A stretch of DNA of 64,000 nucleotides from Zygnema cylindricum (taxonomy: Eukaryota; Streptophyta; Zygnematophyceae; Zygnematales; Zygnemataceae): positions 62,001-126,000 of the forward strand of contig JBBHKE010003165.1 of assembly GCA_037447655.1 (NCBI GenBank), in the 5' to 3' direction. Below, in pieces: positions 44,530 to 57,300 of the stretch (its first letter is position 1; each line of letters opens with the position of its first letter). Below the pieces are notes generated by a model that was not told the origin of the DNA, did no database searches, and was given only the letters and a program-made list of their open reading frames with translations. Made by a program: the position numbers and the translations under genes.

Positions 44530-47079
44530 ATGGAAAGCAAAGACCCTCCGCCTTCTGATCCCTCTCCTCCCCCTGAAGAAGATCCCAATGAGACACGTGG
44601 CAAACTGCGCATCCAGGGTGTCGGTGGCTCCTTGTCCGTACTACTACAGCTGGCGATTTTGGCGTTCGGTGTACGGCACTTGCGAAATATTTTGGCCAAG
44701 CGGAGTCAGAATGCGGGGAAAAAGACAGGACCTGGTTTGTCTCCTTCGTTTGCGACAATTACAGCTACTGCTCTCCGCCAGCTCATCAGTTTGGATCCTT
44801 GTCCGTACCAACTGCTGGATGTACGGACGAGAGAGGAGGCAAAATCTTCACCGGTTGCCTTTCAGGATGTGGTCAACATTCCTGGTTGGATTCTTTGTCT
44901 TTTAGTCTCTTTTGAACTGCAGTAGGGTTAGGGCTAAGGGCTATAAGCTAGGATTATAATTTTAGGGTTATAATTTTAGGGTTATAATTTTAGGGTTTCT
45001 GGCTATGGTTGGTTTAAATGGAATTATTATTATTATTTCATTTATGAATTATTTTGACGGATGGGATTTGGAATGTCGGTGCTTATGCTTAATTAATAAG
45101 ACTTTTTTTTGTCGTCTTTTGTCGATATTGAAAAGCCTTGTCTTTTCTGTTCAAACATCCATTGACCAATTTTGAATGTTCAATGTTTCATATTGAATGT
45201 CATTGGCAATGCCCATGGTTTTAATCAACATCATGCAACTTTTAATGTTTTTAATGTTTTTTATCTGCCGTTTCCAATTCGAATGCGTTTTTTAATGGGC
45301 ATATCTAAATTCAAGTGCCATTAACATCCCATATTTTTAATTTTCAATGTTGAACCTTCGTTGTTCAATTTTAAATGTTCAATGTTAAATTTTTGATGGT
45401 CAGTGTTCAATGTTCAATGTTTGAATGTTAAATTTTTAATGTCCAATTTTCAATCTTCAACGTTCAATATCCAATATTCAACAGTCAATGCTTAGCAACC
45501 TTTTTCACGTTCAACATTCAACCTCAATTTTTCAAATTCCAATGTCCAATGTACAATCTCTGATGCCTAATGTTTTCAATTCTAATGTCCAAAATCTACA
45601 TTTTTTTTCTCTTGCCTCATTCCTTGCTTCCTTTGCAAAAAAATAAGTCGAGTTTAAAAAACTCAAAAGCCCAAGAAACCCTCTAAACCCTTAAAAATCC
45701 TCTTTCACCACCTACAAAACTCTGAAAAAAATCCCTAGCGAAAACTGAAGTTCAAATTAAATACTGCATTCTTTTTGTCTCGTCTCTCTTTTTTGCAGAA
45801 AATGAGTTGAGGGGAGCCCTCCAATTGCCTTCCGCGGCATGGGAGCATCGATTCGGAAATGCAAAACAACCCGACCGTCGAAAACTTTTAATTTTTTTGG
45901 CATTCGATGTTCACAAACAGGAGCATGCGGCCACTACAGCTGCGACTCTCGGCTACAGCCGGTACATTCATTTTACTACTTTTTTATACTTATTTTTTCA
46001 ATTTATTCCCTCTTTTTTTTCCTCATTAGGCTGTCGAGCTGGCTTTCTTCTCTTGGCTACAGCTGGTTGATTCACTTCTTTTTTTTGTAATTATTAAAAA
46101 TTTCATTGCTTACTGACCTTCGTAAGTTCTCTTTTGTAATCATTCCTTCCTTCACGAGCTCTTTTTCATAATTATTCCTTCCTTCACGAGCTCTTTTTTG
46201 AAGTTATTCTCTCATTTGTAAGTTCTTTTTTGTAATTATCGCCTCCCTCGTAAGTTTTTTTTTGTGATTATTCTCTCCCTCGTAAGCTTTTTCTTGTACT
46301 TAAACATTCCTTTGTTAGCTTTTTTGTGCTCTTTCCCTCCATTGTAAGCTCTTCAAAATGAATTAAAAGATTCTTTATTCTTTTTTGGAATCTGGATCTC
46401 AACGATTGATCGATCGATGATCTGACCACGGATCGATCTGATTCTGACTCGGATTTGACTCCGCTGCGCTGATTCCCCGCCCCCGCAGCGGGTTTGCCGC
46501 GTCGAGTTTAATAACGGATCCTTGTTCGACGCACCGATGCGCGGCAAGATGCTCCCTCTCCCTCCCTCTCCCCCTTTCTTCTCCCCTCTTCTCTCCCCTC
46601 TCTCCCTCTCTCTCTCCCTCCCTCGCTACTCTCTCTCTCGAAACTATGTTTTTACTTAAAAAATTACAATCTGCGGTGTGACGTGACAGGTGCTGCGTTT
46701 TGAATGGAGGACTGAAGGCTTTGGGGAAGGAGGGACAGCCTGCCCCAATAAAGTGGATTAATAGGTAGGGGAGGAGGGAGAGGGAGGGACAGCCTGCCCC
46801 TATGAAGTGGATTTATAGTTAGGGGGGGAGGAAGAGGGAGGGACAGCCTTCCTGTTTGAAGTGGATTGATAGGTGTTTTGTCATCTTGCTGTCCGTCCGG
46901 GCCTGCTGCCGAGTTTTTAGATTTTTTTTCCATTTCCCTTTTTTTTTTTGACAAAGTCTTTTTTCTTAACTTGTCATTAAAATAATTGTATTTTAATTAA
47001 AAATTTGTGCATATATAATTTTATTTTCCTCGTCATGAAAGAAAGCTTGTCTTTTCACGATCTTAAAACACTTGCATCT

Positions 47080-47140
<61 letters not shown>

Positions 47141-48623
47141 CCTCTCTCTCTCTCTCTCTCCCTCTCTCTGTCGCTCTCTCTCTCTCCCTCTCTCTCTCTG
47201 TCTCTCTCTCTCTCTCTCAGGGACGCTCTGGCCATCTTGATGTCGCGTCACGCAGTGACCATGGCTGCTGGAGAGAAGGGCTCGGGAGTTCCTATGGGGG
47301 CCCCCATCCTCCTGGATGTGAGGAGACACGACGAGAGAGCTTTTTTCGGATCGATTCCGGGCTCTCGTCACGTCCCAGGTTTTTTCTTTGTTTTGCCTGT
47401 TTTTTTTCTTCTTTTATCCTGTTTTTTTATTTTTTTGTTGGTGATAATGATTCATTTTTTTGTCGTTTTCCTGGAACAGTTTTTTCAGATGATTGTGGTA
47501 ATGATTCAATTGTTTTTTGTTTTTTCCTTTTCTCGTGCAGTTTTGATGATGATTATGATGATAATAATTCAATTTTTGTCTTTTCCTTGTACGGTTTTTG
47601 ATGGCAATTCTGATGACGATTGGTTTTTTAACTTTTTCCGTTTGGTCTCTTTGTCTTTTCTCGTTGTCCAGACGATTTTTTTTTTTCTTTTTCTTGTTGA
47701 TCATACAACTTTTTTTTTTGTTTTCTTCTCGTTGACCAGAAATGTTGTTTTAGTTTACAAAATTCTTTGAAGAACAAATGTTTGTAAAGTCACTCCAGAA
47801 AAATCCTTTTTCCTCTTGCAAACATTTTTCCTTTATATTTTCCATTTGCAATAGCTCTTCCAGTTTTTATAATTGATTTTTTTTTTCCTTGAATACAAAA
47901 AACTTAAGAAGATTTTTCGAAAGATTCTTCAATAATAATGCAATGTGAGTTGATCTTTAAAAAAATAAGTGTGTAGTGAACAATTTACCAAAGTTCTGAG
48001 GAATTTGAAGAAATTGTAAAAAAAACAAAATTGAAAAAATTGGGAGAAATTTGAAGAATTTGGAAAAATTTTGAAGAAATTTTCTGAAACTGAAAGCAAC
48101 TTTCAGAAACTTTCAGAAACTGGAAGAATTTTGAAAAATCTGGAAGAAATATGAAGAAATTTGAAGAAATTGGAAATAATTGGAAGAAATTGGAAGAAAT
48201 TTGAAGAAATTGGAAGAAATTTGAAGAAATTGGAAAAAATAATTAAGAAATTTTAGGAAATTTGAAGGAATTTGAAGATATTCCTATGTTTATGAAGTTG
48301 TTTAAAGATATTCTAAGATATTTTGAGGTGGTTTGAGAACATTTTAGGAAATATTAATAACATTTTCAGAAAATTTTAAGAAAATCTTCGCAGATTCTAA
48401 CAAAGATTTGGTGCAAGTTCAGAAATTTTACGATTTTTTTTTGTAATGAATTAAACCATCTTAATCGAAAAAATATATACGTAAAAAAGTAAAAAATAAA
48501 AAAATAAAAAGAATAAAAATAAAAAAATCCTTATTTTTTATGGATTGTGACGTGACAGGTCGCACTAACAGACGAGCCCAATGGGCGGCTCAAATCGCCC
48601 ACGATTTAGGCTTTGAAAAGTGA
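44530..48623 (+). CDS. Membrane-anchored protein with two rhodanese-like modules
   Basis: Four exons, 44530-44884, 45799-45961, 47221-47378 and 48559-48623, with phases 1, 2 and 1 and GT-AG borders, give 246 residues. An acidic/Pro-rich N-terminus is followed by one hydrophobic segment (SLSVLLQLAILAFGVRHL, about residues 34-51). Module 1: YQLLDVRTREEA, NIPENELRGALQLP and LLIFLAFDVHKQEHAATTAA; the usual active-site Cys is absent. Module 2: PILLDVRRHDERAF, GSIPGSRHVP, then directly RTNRRAQWAAQIAHDLGFEK; about 35 residues including the Cys loop are missing compared with a normal domain. A role as a non-catalytic, organelle- or membrane-bound rhodanese protein is inferred. A missed exon in 47380-48558, or a further exon after a GTGAG donor at 48620, is possible. 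Confidence 0.6.
44926..45798 (+). other. Intron 1 of rhodanese-like gene; low-complexity repeats
   Basis: Three copies of TTATAATTTTAGGG lie at 44950-44998. A degenerate ATGTTCAATGTT word series covers about 45170-45600. Confidence 0.6.
46110..46350. repeat. Imperfect tandem repeats of about 35-40 bp in intron 2
   Basis: TTTTTTGTAATTATT, a CCTTCC or CTCCCTC word, and GTAAGCTCTT recur about six times. Confidence 0.7.
46725..46880. repeat. 54-bp tandem repeat, three copies
   Basis: AGGGACAGCCTGCCCC at 46731, 46785 and 46839, each with AAGTGGATT and ATAGGT. In intron 2 of the rhodanese-like gene. Confidence 0.9.
47081..47219. repeat. (CT)n abutting the exon 3 acceptor
   Basis: Almost pure CT over about 140 bases ends directly in the acceptor CTCAG at 47220, so the microsatellite is the polypyrimidine tract. 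Confidence 0.92.
47980..48270. repeat. GAAGAAATT repeats in intron 3
   Basis: Many copies of TTGAAGAAATTGGAAGAAA-like words. A-rich low complexity. Confidence 0.8.
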
Positions 48624-48654
48624 GATTTTGCATTAATAACCTCAATTATTAACC

Positions 48655-48945
48655 TGTCTTCCTATCTCTCCCCCTCTCTTCCTATCTCTCTGCCTCATTT
48701 TCCATCTCTCCCCCTCTCCCTCTCTCCCTCTCTCCCTCGCCCTCCCTCTCTCCTTCCCTCCCTCTCCCTCTCTCTTTCCCTCCCTCTCCCTCTCCCGCTC
48801 TCCCTCCCTCCCTTTCCCCCGCTCTCTCTCACTCTCCTTCTCCCCTCACCTTTTTCATTCTTTTTCACCATGCATTCTCGATCCCTCTCTTTCTCTCTCT
48901 CTCTCTCTCTCCCCCTTTCCCCCTCTCCCTCTCTGTGTAAGTTGG
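48655..48945. repeat. CT-rich tract downstream of rhodanese-like gene
   Basis: CCCTCTCTCC-type sequence over nearly 300 bases. Open frames in it are composition artefacts. Confidence 0.85.
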
Positions 48946-49099
48946 AGATTGGTTGGGTAGGTTTTGTTAGGGTGCGGTATATTGTTGTTGGTTTTGTTCT
49001 CATCCACCAGATATGGGGTGGACGAGGAGTGTGGGGTGGATGGAAGAGATGGAGGGGAGGTTTGAAAAGGACAGAAATTAACATGGGTATACAATAGTG

Positions 49100-50598
49100 T
49101 GGAAGCAGTGTCTGGTTTCGATGATGAAGAATGAGCACGTAGCTATTTAAATCCTTGGGGAGTTGTCACCATAAAACAAAAATACGATAGTACAGTTCCA
49201 ATATTGTACTAACTTCACGTTTTGTACGTATAAAATTGAATTTGTAAAGGGTTCTGTAATAACGTTACATATGAGACAGTTGGTTCCCTGTGTTAATTAG
49301 TTGGATAGGATTACACTCTTGGACACAGTTTTGACCATTGTGACATGAGTCTTTATTGCAAAAATTGCGATGGTAAAACCATCTGTGTACAAAAGGGGTA
49401 AAACTGAAAAAAAGAAAGAAGAAAACAGTGAACATAGTCACCGGTAATCGGGGAGTTCAAACAAACTAGGCGCGGACTCGGACGCGCCCGCTCATTCGTG
49501 GAGAGTTTCGTCCTTTCATAAGTAGGAAAGGTAATCATTAATTTGACATCGTACATTATGTTGAAGCTCGGACGTTATAATGTTCGCAGATAAAGTTCGA
49601 ACTTACACTGTTTGTACACTTTGTTCTATGCTACAGTAATGAACAGTACAGTACTGAGATGTGACACCTGGACGCCAGATTTTGCGCACATGTCGTGCAG
49701 CAATAGCTTCTCAAAAGTACAAGAGCATCGCATTCTTGTACTGTTTATAAAATCCTTGCGCAAATGATAATTTTCCTTTTGATACTTTCCAGTTTCCACG
49801 ATACCATTTATGGAAAAATGGAATTCCAGACGTGGCGTCTAGAAGGATAGAGGTGTGCTTTATTTCTGTGCTTTGAGTACGATTCGTCCACGACACGTGT
49901 CATATTTTGCAGTTGCAAGTGATATTTTTTGATTTCTGTTTTTTTTCTTGTGGTTGCCAACCGGAATGTCATGATTACAATGATAGCACAGTACGTACTA
50001 CTGTACTAGAGTACGGCTGGTTCAAAATGAGTTTGTGATAGAACTGAACAATGTGGTTTTAACCGGACCGGTCCGAACTTAACCTTAGAGCCTGCTTACT
50101 ATATGAATTTCCATGCGGTTAACTGATGTACGGACACAGAGAAGCGGTTTCCCGTATTTTAGGTTGAGTTTGGCTCGGTCTAGTCCAGTTTGGTTCGCTT
50201 GGGAACCAAGCGTGGGCTGCTAACAACGCTGAGTGCTACAGAGTACGGTACAAATTAAATTACGGTACATTAGTGTACGATATCGTACATTTCTGTGACT
50301 GCTGACAGGATTATTGACGCTTCAACGCAGATACCCTATTTGACCCTTTGATCTTTCCTCGTCCGAATGCGAATTTTGACGACTTCTGTACTCTTCACTG
50401 CCATCTTTTTTTGCCTTCCCTACTGTCTCTTTGAGTTAATTTTGCCCACCTAACCTTTTTGACTTCCCTGTTTCGTTCCTTTCTCTGTGTTCTTTTCACC
50501 TTTGGCCATTTCCCTTTTTCTTCTCTTCTTTCTGCCTCGCCTTTCCTTTTCATCCTGTTTTCTCTTTCCGCTTTTCCGCTGTCTATTTCTCATTTCTT
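49100..50598 (+). other. Intergenic region and promoter of the FLX-WW-RRM gene
   Basis: No gene. GTAC-containing words are frequent (CAGTACAGTACTG near 49645, GTACGTACTACTGTAC near 49992, GAGTACGGTAC near 50243, CGGTACATTAGTGTACGA near 50263). The last 250 bases are CT-rich, as expected of a leader. Confidence 0.5.
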
Positions 50599-51228
50599 AT
50601 GGCGAACAGAAATCGGATGCCGCCTCAAATGGGGGGAGGAGGCCGACCTGGTCCACAAGGTCCCCTTCTCAGGGGCCCCGGTCCTAACCATTTTGGTCCT
50701 CCTCCTCCCATGGGTCCCCAAACCCTAGTGGTCACTGGTCCGCTTCTGAATCCTGGACAGGTGGAACAAAAACTGCAGCAACAACAAAATGAGATTCATC
50801 GTCTTTTGACGGAAAATCAACGGCTGGCAGCAACACACGTGGCGTTACGGCAGGAACTGGCAGCAGCGCAGGGGGAATTACAGAGGTTCCAGCAAACTAT
50901 GGGTGTTTTGCAGTCAGAAAATCGATCCTTAGTTGAGAAAGCCGCAAAAATGGAACAAGACATTCGTGCAACAGGTACAAATGTTTAGACAATGAAGACG
51001 ATGACGGTGATCACGATGGTTGCATCAGCTTTGTGATTAATGCATATTTGGTGTTTTTGTCATGACGTTCTTTTTGTTTTTTTCATGGAAGCAGTGTAAT
51101 GTTTTTTGCTTAGAAGATGGCCACCTCTCTCCCCCCCCCTCTCCCTCTCTCCCCCTCTCCCTCTCCCTCTCCCCCTCTCTCCCTCTCCCTCGCCCTCGCC
51201 CTCGCTCTCCTCTTTCTCTCGCCCTCTC

Positions 51229-51306
<78 letters not shown>

Positions 51307-54300
51307 TGGCTTTGGACTCATTTATTGTATCTCTCTCGGGTGTTTGGCAGAGCCGATGAAGGTAGATCTTCACCAACTGCGAATGGAGTTGCAAAATGTG
51401 GTTGCTCGACGCAATGAACTCGATCAGGCGCGTCTTGCGCTGACTCAGCAAGTTCAGCAACTTCAGCAAGACAACCAGATGATGCATACCGACCTTCAGA
51501 AGCTTGGTCCTCTGCAGGCAGAGCTGGATGGGCTTCGACAAGAGTTTCAGCGCGCTAGGTCTGTGCACCACCTTTTTCTGGAAAAAGTTATTTGGTTTCT
51601 GCCGCAGTTGTTTCTAGGGCTTGATTCCACAATTTTTTTGGAGTTGTACTGTTGTAAGCTGTTTGGGGGAGTTTCTCCTTCAAGGTTTTTGTGTAGGGTT
51701 ATAATGAAAATAGTTGTGGAGCATGTAGTGATGTTTCCGATTTAGGTTTTTATGTGGTCTTTGGTGCAGCACCTGTTGTTGAGTTGCCGTTTCTCAAGTC
51801 TTACGACCGTTATGAGGTTGCAGATTTTGCATTTCCTGGGACTGCAGATTCGGAAAAAATCAGTCCGCTTGTCTTCTTTATAACTCTTGCATCTTTTTTT
51901 TTTATGATGAGAGCAGGTCCCTTCCGGCCATGATTATTGGAGTTAAAGAATTATAAGAGAAAATGCAAAACTAGAATGTATCATACTAATTTAGTTTACG
52001 GAGGACATGACGAATTGAAGTTCACTTCCTTAATCAGTGTTGTTAACTCTGTGATATGATTTTCGGCCAAAAAAAGCTGCGAATGACGTAGTGTTAGTAA
52101 CTCCAATAGCCATGAGCAGTGTTCACTTCTCTATTGTTAGCTCAATTGTTTTCCTATTTGCGCTTGATTCATATTTCAGATCAGCCCTTGAATTTGAGAG
52201 GAAAGTGAATGTTGAGCAGCATGAACAAAAGCAAGCAATGGAGGCCAATCTAGTCTCTATGGCTCGGGAAGTGGAGAAACTGAAGGCCCAGCTAACAAAT
52301 GCTCAAAGAGGTTCTTCTGGTACGTTTTTTGTTTTGTTTTAAATTCTTGTTAATATGGAAGTCTCAGGCGGGAATCTTGACTTATATACATTGGTGAATT
52401 GTTACAAAATTCGTTTTTTTTTTTTCCTTTTTGGCGCACCTAGCAGGTGCAGCTCCTACTGCTCCATATTCCGCCGGTGGTTACGCTGTTTCTGAGACAA
52501 CCTATTCCAATGGACCACTGCCCCAACAGCCTTATGGCAATGGATATGCAGTCCAGGCAAGTTCATGTGTATTACCAAGGTCGTCCTGTCAGTCACTTGT
52601 GGCTTTTATGGGGTAATTACACGTTCACGACTACTGGCGATACTTGCGAGTAATCATCACTGCACGTTTTTTGCTAAATCGTACAGTTTTTTACATGAAT
52701 ATGATGATTACTTCCCAAACAGGGCTTGTATATATTCAATTAGACAGATAGGTATATAAATGTTCGTTCACATGTGGATGTTTCAACTTGTGCAGCCTGT
52801 GTATGGCATTGGCTTGTTTTTCTTATGTCCTCTCTGCAGGTTCTCACCAATTTTTATGCAAGAATACGTGGGAGTTTCATGTGTCAAGTAGTCCATTGTG
52901 CTGGACTGATGTTCGAATCAATTGTGTTTTCTGAAAAAATACAGCAAAAGAATAAAATACCGTACCACGATTGCGTCATGACATCGTGGGCGATATTTGG
53001 ACACTGCACAATTCCTGACCTTGTTTGTTTATTTATTTTCTGGGTGGCCTGGGGGTAGAATTGGACCCTGGCTTGACCTAAAGAACTCTAATATGATTCC
53101 TGACCTCGCCTTTCTGTATCATCAGGGTGGGTTGGGGGTAGGATCAGACCCTGGATTGACCTAAAGAACTCTAATATGATTCCTGACCTCGCCTTTTTGT
53201 ATCATCAGGGTGGGTTGGGGGTAGGATCTGACCCTGGATTGACCTATGGTGGTGCTGCGAATCACTGGGGACAACCCAACCCGTATGATGTGGCTCGAGG
53301 CCCCTCTAATGTACGTGGACGTTCTAAGAGAAGGCTATCAAGTTGAGAATGATGTATTATCAGGATGATTTATACGTTGGTAGTATTAAGGTTCGATGCT
53401 GTAGAGCAATGCTCAGGCCAGTTTTTTTTCTGGTGAAAGTCATTTAAGGAAGCATACTAGTGGTATATGATTGTGACCAATTTGTGATAAGTGAACACCG
53501 TCGTTCTAGTGCCATTCATCTTGCGCCTTCATACATTTTTGGATTGTGACAGCTAGCAACGAAAGGCATTAGATTTCGCGTCTGTGGTTAGTTCATGAGT
53601 AGCACTATTGTTTGGTGGACCTGTTGTCTTTTTAATCTTCCATACCTTGCCAGAGATAGACTGTGTGTAGGGGCCTCTGGAGATATAGATTCCGTCTTGG
53701 TAGCTATTCCGGTTCATGAAGTAGCACTGTTGTTTGGTGAACCTGTTGATTTCTGTTTTTTTCGTAGTTGTGAATGTAGACTGACTTGGGGGGCCCTTGG
53801 AGATATAGTTGTGAACATACATGCTATTCAGGCTTGTCCCCGAGGGTCTAGTTTGGAAGGAGGATCTAGAGCACCGATCTGAGGGTATAGCTTCGCTCAG
53901 CGTTCTAAAAGCTTGTATAGGTATCACCTTGTTAATCTGAGATAAACATGGGATGGACTTATAAGGCCACCTGTACATTTTTTGAAAATTAGCGTTAGGG
54001 TGTGCAATGGCCAATTCTGGGTTGGGTTGTTAATTTTTAAGACACTGCCTGTTGTTTTGTTGGGAGAATGCTGCTAGTCTATTACACTTTGGGCATGGTA
54101 ACGATAGTGGGTATCATGGGACAGTATCTTGTTTTTGTTCGCGAGAATGGAGTAGGTGCCTTGTAGGTGTAGTTGTCACTTAGTTTAGTGGGAGCTGGGA
54201 TTTTTTAGTAAGCGAATAACAGATATATCTGTATGTAGTAATTGCTGGTCAATAAAAGATCGTATGTGCAGGCACTTATGTTTTCCTGAGTGTTTTGCAC

Positions 54301-57300
54301 CCTTTCTGAATTTTTACAATGCGGTAGTTAGGGGTCATTAAGACGAATTTTGCAAGATAGTGTGGACTTACATTTTCACAGTATATTTGATGAGAATCCG
54401 GGTTACATCTGTGTACAAGAGTAGTTGCAGGGATTTATGCTCATCATGGACAGAGCTGTACAGCATAGGCCTTCCTGAGTTGAGCAGTTGATGTAGAAAA
54501 TGTTGTCTTTCTTGTCATAGGTTATGTTTTTTCTTCAGGGTAGCCAGCGGTGAGAAAAGGCATGGATATGCTGTACAGTGTCGCACTTTTTTCTCATTCT
54601 CTGCAGTTTAAGACCTCAATTTAGGTGTGGGAAAACGCTCAGAAGAGGCAAAATGCAAAGCCTCTTGATGTCATGCAACAAATTTCCATTCGTCTGGGGA
54701 ACTATTTTCAAGTTTGGTAACCGTGGATGCAATTTTATCTCAACTGTCTTCACTATTTCTATGAGTCCCTGCTGCAGGTTGACCGTTTCACATAAGTGTG
54801 CTTCTTTGAAGGTACTTGTGGAATAGACATCCGCTGCTTCTTGGAAGAGAACGGGAAAACGGCAATTGCATACAGTCAGAAGATGCTGAAGCACATAAAT
54901 GTTGTCACGTTTTCTTTATTTGAAATCACAACTTGTGCCTGGTTTCTTTTTTTCTTTAGTGACATTTTTTGGTTCAGTTTTTCTTTAGATAATTTTCAAG
55001 AAGTTGATTACAACTTATTCTGGATGTTCTAAACTGACAGCGATTCCGTGATCAGAAGAGGCATTGGTACTTCTTGTTCAGGACTTGCATCATGTCAGTA
55101 GCTCATACTTTTTGAGATAAGGTCGTAAGTGAACATTATAAATGTGCATCTTCTTCAATTTTTACCTGGATGGCAAAAGTTATATAGCAAGTTGTGAACC
55201 ACTGATAGTAGAGGTCGAAGTTACCATGTTTTTTAAGTGGGGCGCTAGAGAGTAGCAAAAGAATTGCACCGAGTGTCTTTCATCATGCAGTGTTTGTAAT
55301 AGTTTCTTATGTCTGCATCGAATTTTACTGCGTATCTTTATCTTATTGAAGTCGAGGGAAGTTCTGCTATTTGGGCTCTTTTTTAGGGACGACTTTGTGC
55401 TAGACCTGATGTGACCAGGTTGCTTGGACTGACCATCTCCGTTTCTAATGCCGATTTGGCGGATTCCTGCATTGGAGGATGGCAATTCTGTTTTTGAGCT
55501 TATATGTCCGTTTGTACTAGTATTTTTGAGTTTTTTTCTTTATTGCGCACAGATGGCGTTTAAATATGTTTTCTGATAACCGTGAATAGTGATAAAGTGG
55601 CAGGTTTCCTGTTTTAAGTAGTTGAAGAGGAATCTGCGGTCACTACGTCATCAGTGTTAGGAGTTGTCAGTGCCTTTACACGAAATAAACCTGCCTTGAT
55701 TTATTGACAGGCATATTGAGGGTTTTAAGGAGCATTCAACGTTTTGTTGTGTGATGCCTGAGTAACGAGAGCATTGGTGGTTATTTGCCTCCTGGCATTG
55801 TCAATATTCATAATTGCACGGGGTATCGTTGGCGTTGTTGGTGTAGTTTGTTTTTCTTATTTGATGAAGCTGAAGTCTGCATTCTTCAGATAATTAATCT
55901 TCGTTGTTCGTACAAAAAATCGTTGTATGTTTTACTACACAATTTGGAATTCATGGAACCATACTTTCTCTTGAGATAGCTAAATCAATGTTCAGTTGGT
56001 GATATCTTGTTTTTGAGTGTAGGTGGTCTTCAACAGTCTGATTGATAGGATATGTCTGTCCTTTCTGCTAATGTTCTCATATCAGATTTATGGTTTCACT
56101 ATTTGGCTGTTGTCTTCCAAAGTTTTGTTGTTCATCTAGATGCTTAGGTAAATGCCAGAAAAGCTGTGTACATCGTTTCTTTTGAAGCCCATTCCATTCG
56201 TGTTGGTGGATATTGATTTGTCAACACTTCAGATTTTTCTTTGATGCATTAGGGGGATGCCATAGTCCAGCCACTTTCTTCACGCATAAGTTGATCCTTG
56301 TTTCTTTTGTGACTATGATCCAACTTGCAGAACACTGCATTTGTAGGTTTCTTCGTCTGTGTTAGGAAGTTGTCTGTAGTAGAAAGACATATTTTTGCTT
56401 GTTTTCGCTGTGTTAAATTGTAGGAAGGTAACTGTGCTCGGTTTTATAATAACAGAGGGGTTTCAGGTTTTACAGAAAAAAAAAAAAATTGCTTGTTCTG
56501 GCTGTGTTAGATTGTAGCAATGTAGCCGTGCTCGATTTTATGTTAAATCTAGGATTTATGGTTTCCATATAAAAATCTTATGATGGTCCTTGTGCTCGGT
56601 GCACTTTGGATCCATTGTCAAGCTCAGGCTGAGCATTTTTTTTTTTTTTAAGTTTTAGACTCCCCTCTTTATGGCCCAAACGAACGAGCCAAATCGTTTA
56701 TGTGGAGCAGTCAATTGTGACAGCAGCAAGCATCTATGCCAAAGAAAGTTGAGGTGATGTTTCGCTTTCCAATCAAACTCTTTGTATCCTTCTCCATTTC
56801 TTGACGTGAGGGCGAGATGAACAAGGGTAGAAATCTAGTAGTACTAGTATGTCGATGGATGGTTTACATGTACGCTTCATCCTTGAGGCAATGTTAACAT
56901 TTTCGTGGTGGCACCTCAGCATTTGGTCTGGCCTATCTTTACATTAGACACTCTGCTGATGCTGGGACCGATTTATGGTTTTAGTTATCTTTTCTTAAAT
57001 GAGAAGCACAGCTAAAAATTTCGTTTTTGCTTAATCAGGTTAGTGGATGTCAAGGAGGATTTAAGTAGATGAATACAGTGCAGCTTATTTAGACTTAAAC
57101 CTATTTAGCTTTAGTATCTCATAGCTGGCCAGGATGGCCATTTGTGCAGTAAGTGTCAATTGTGGTCCTAACCCTTAGTTTAATTTCTCCCTATCTGACA
57201 TCTGAGATCTTCACAAAAGATATCTGCTGCAGAATTATTCCTTTTGTAGGTGTAGCAGGCCTCGAATGAACGCTGCTTGGAATGAGACAATGACACTTTT

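Noticed and set aside
48870-49097. Terminal exon of the rhodanese-like gene ending WGGWKRWRGGLKR
   Set aside because: A TTAG acceptor and the GTGAG donor at 48620 would join in frame, but the peptide is mostly Gly/Trp/Arg from G-rich repeats and does not resemble a rhodanese end. The stop at 48621 is simpler.
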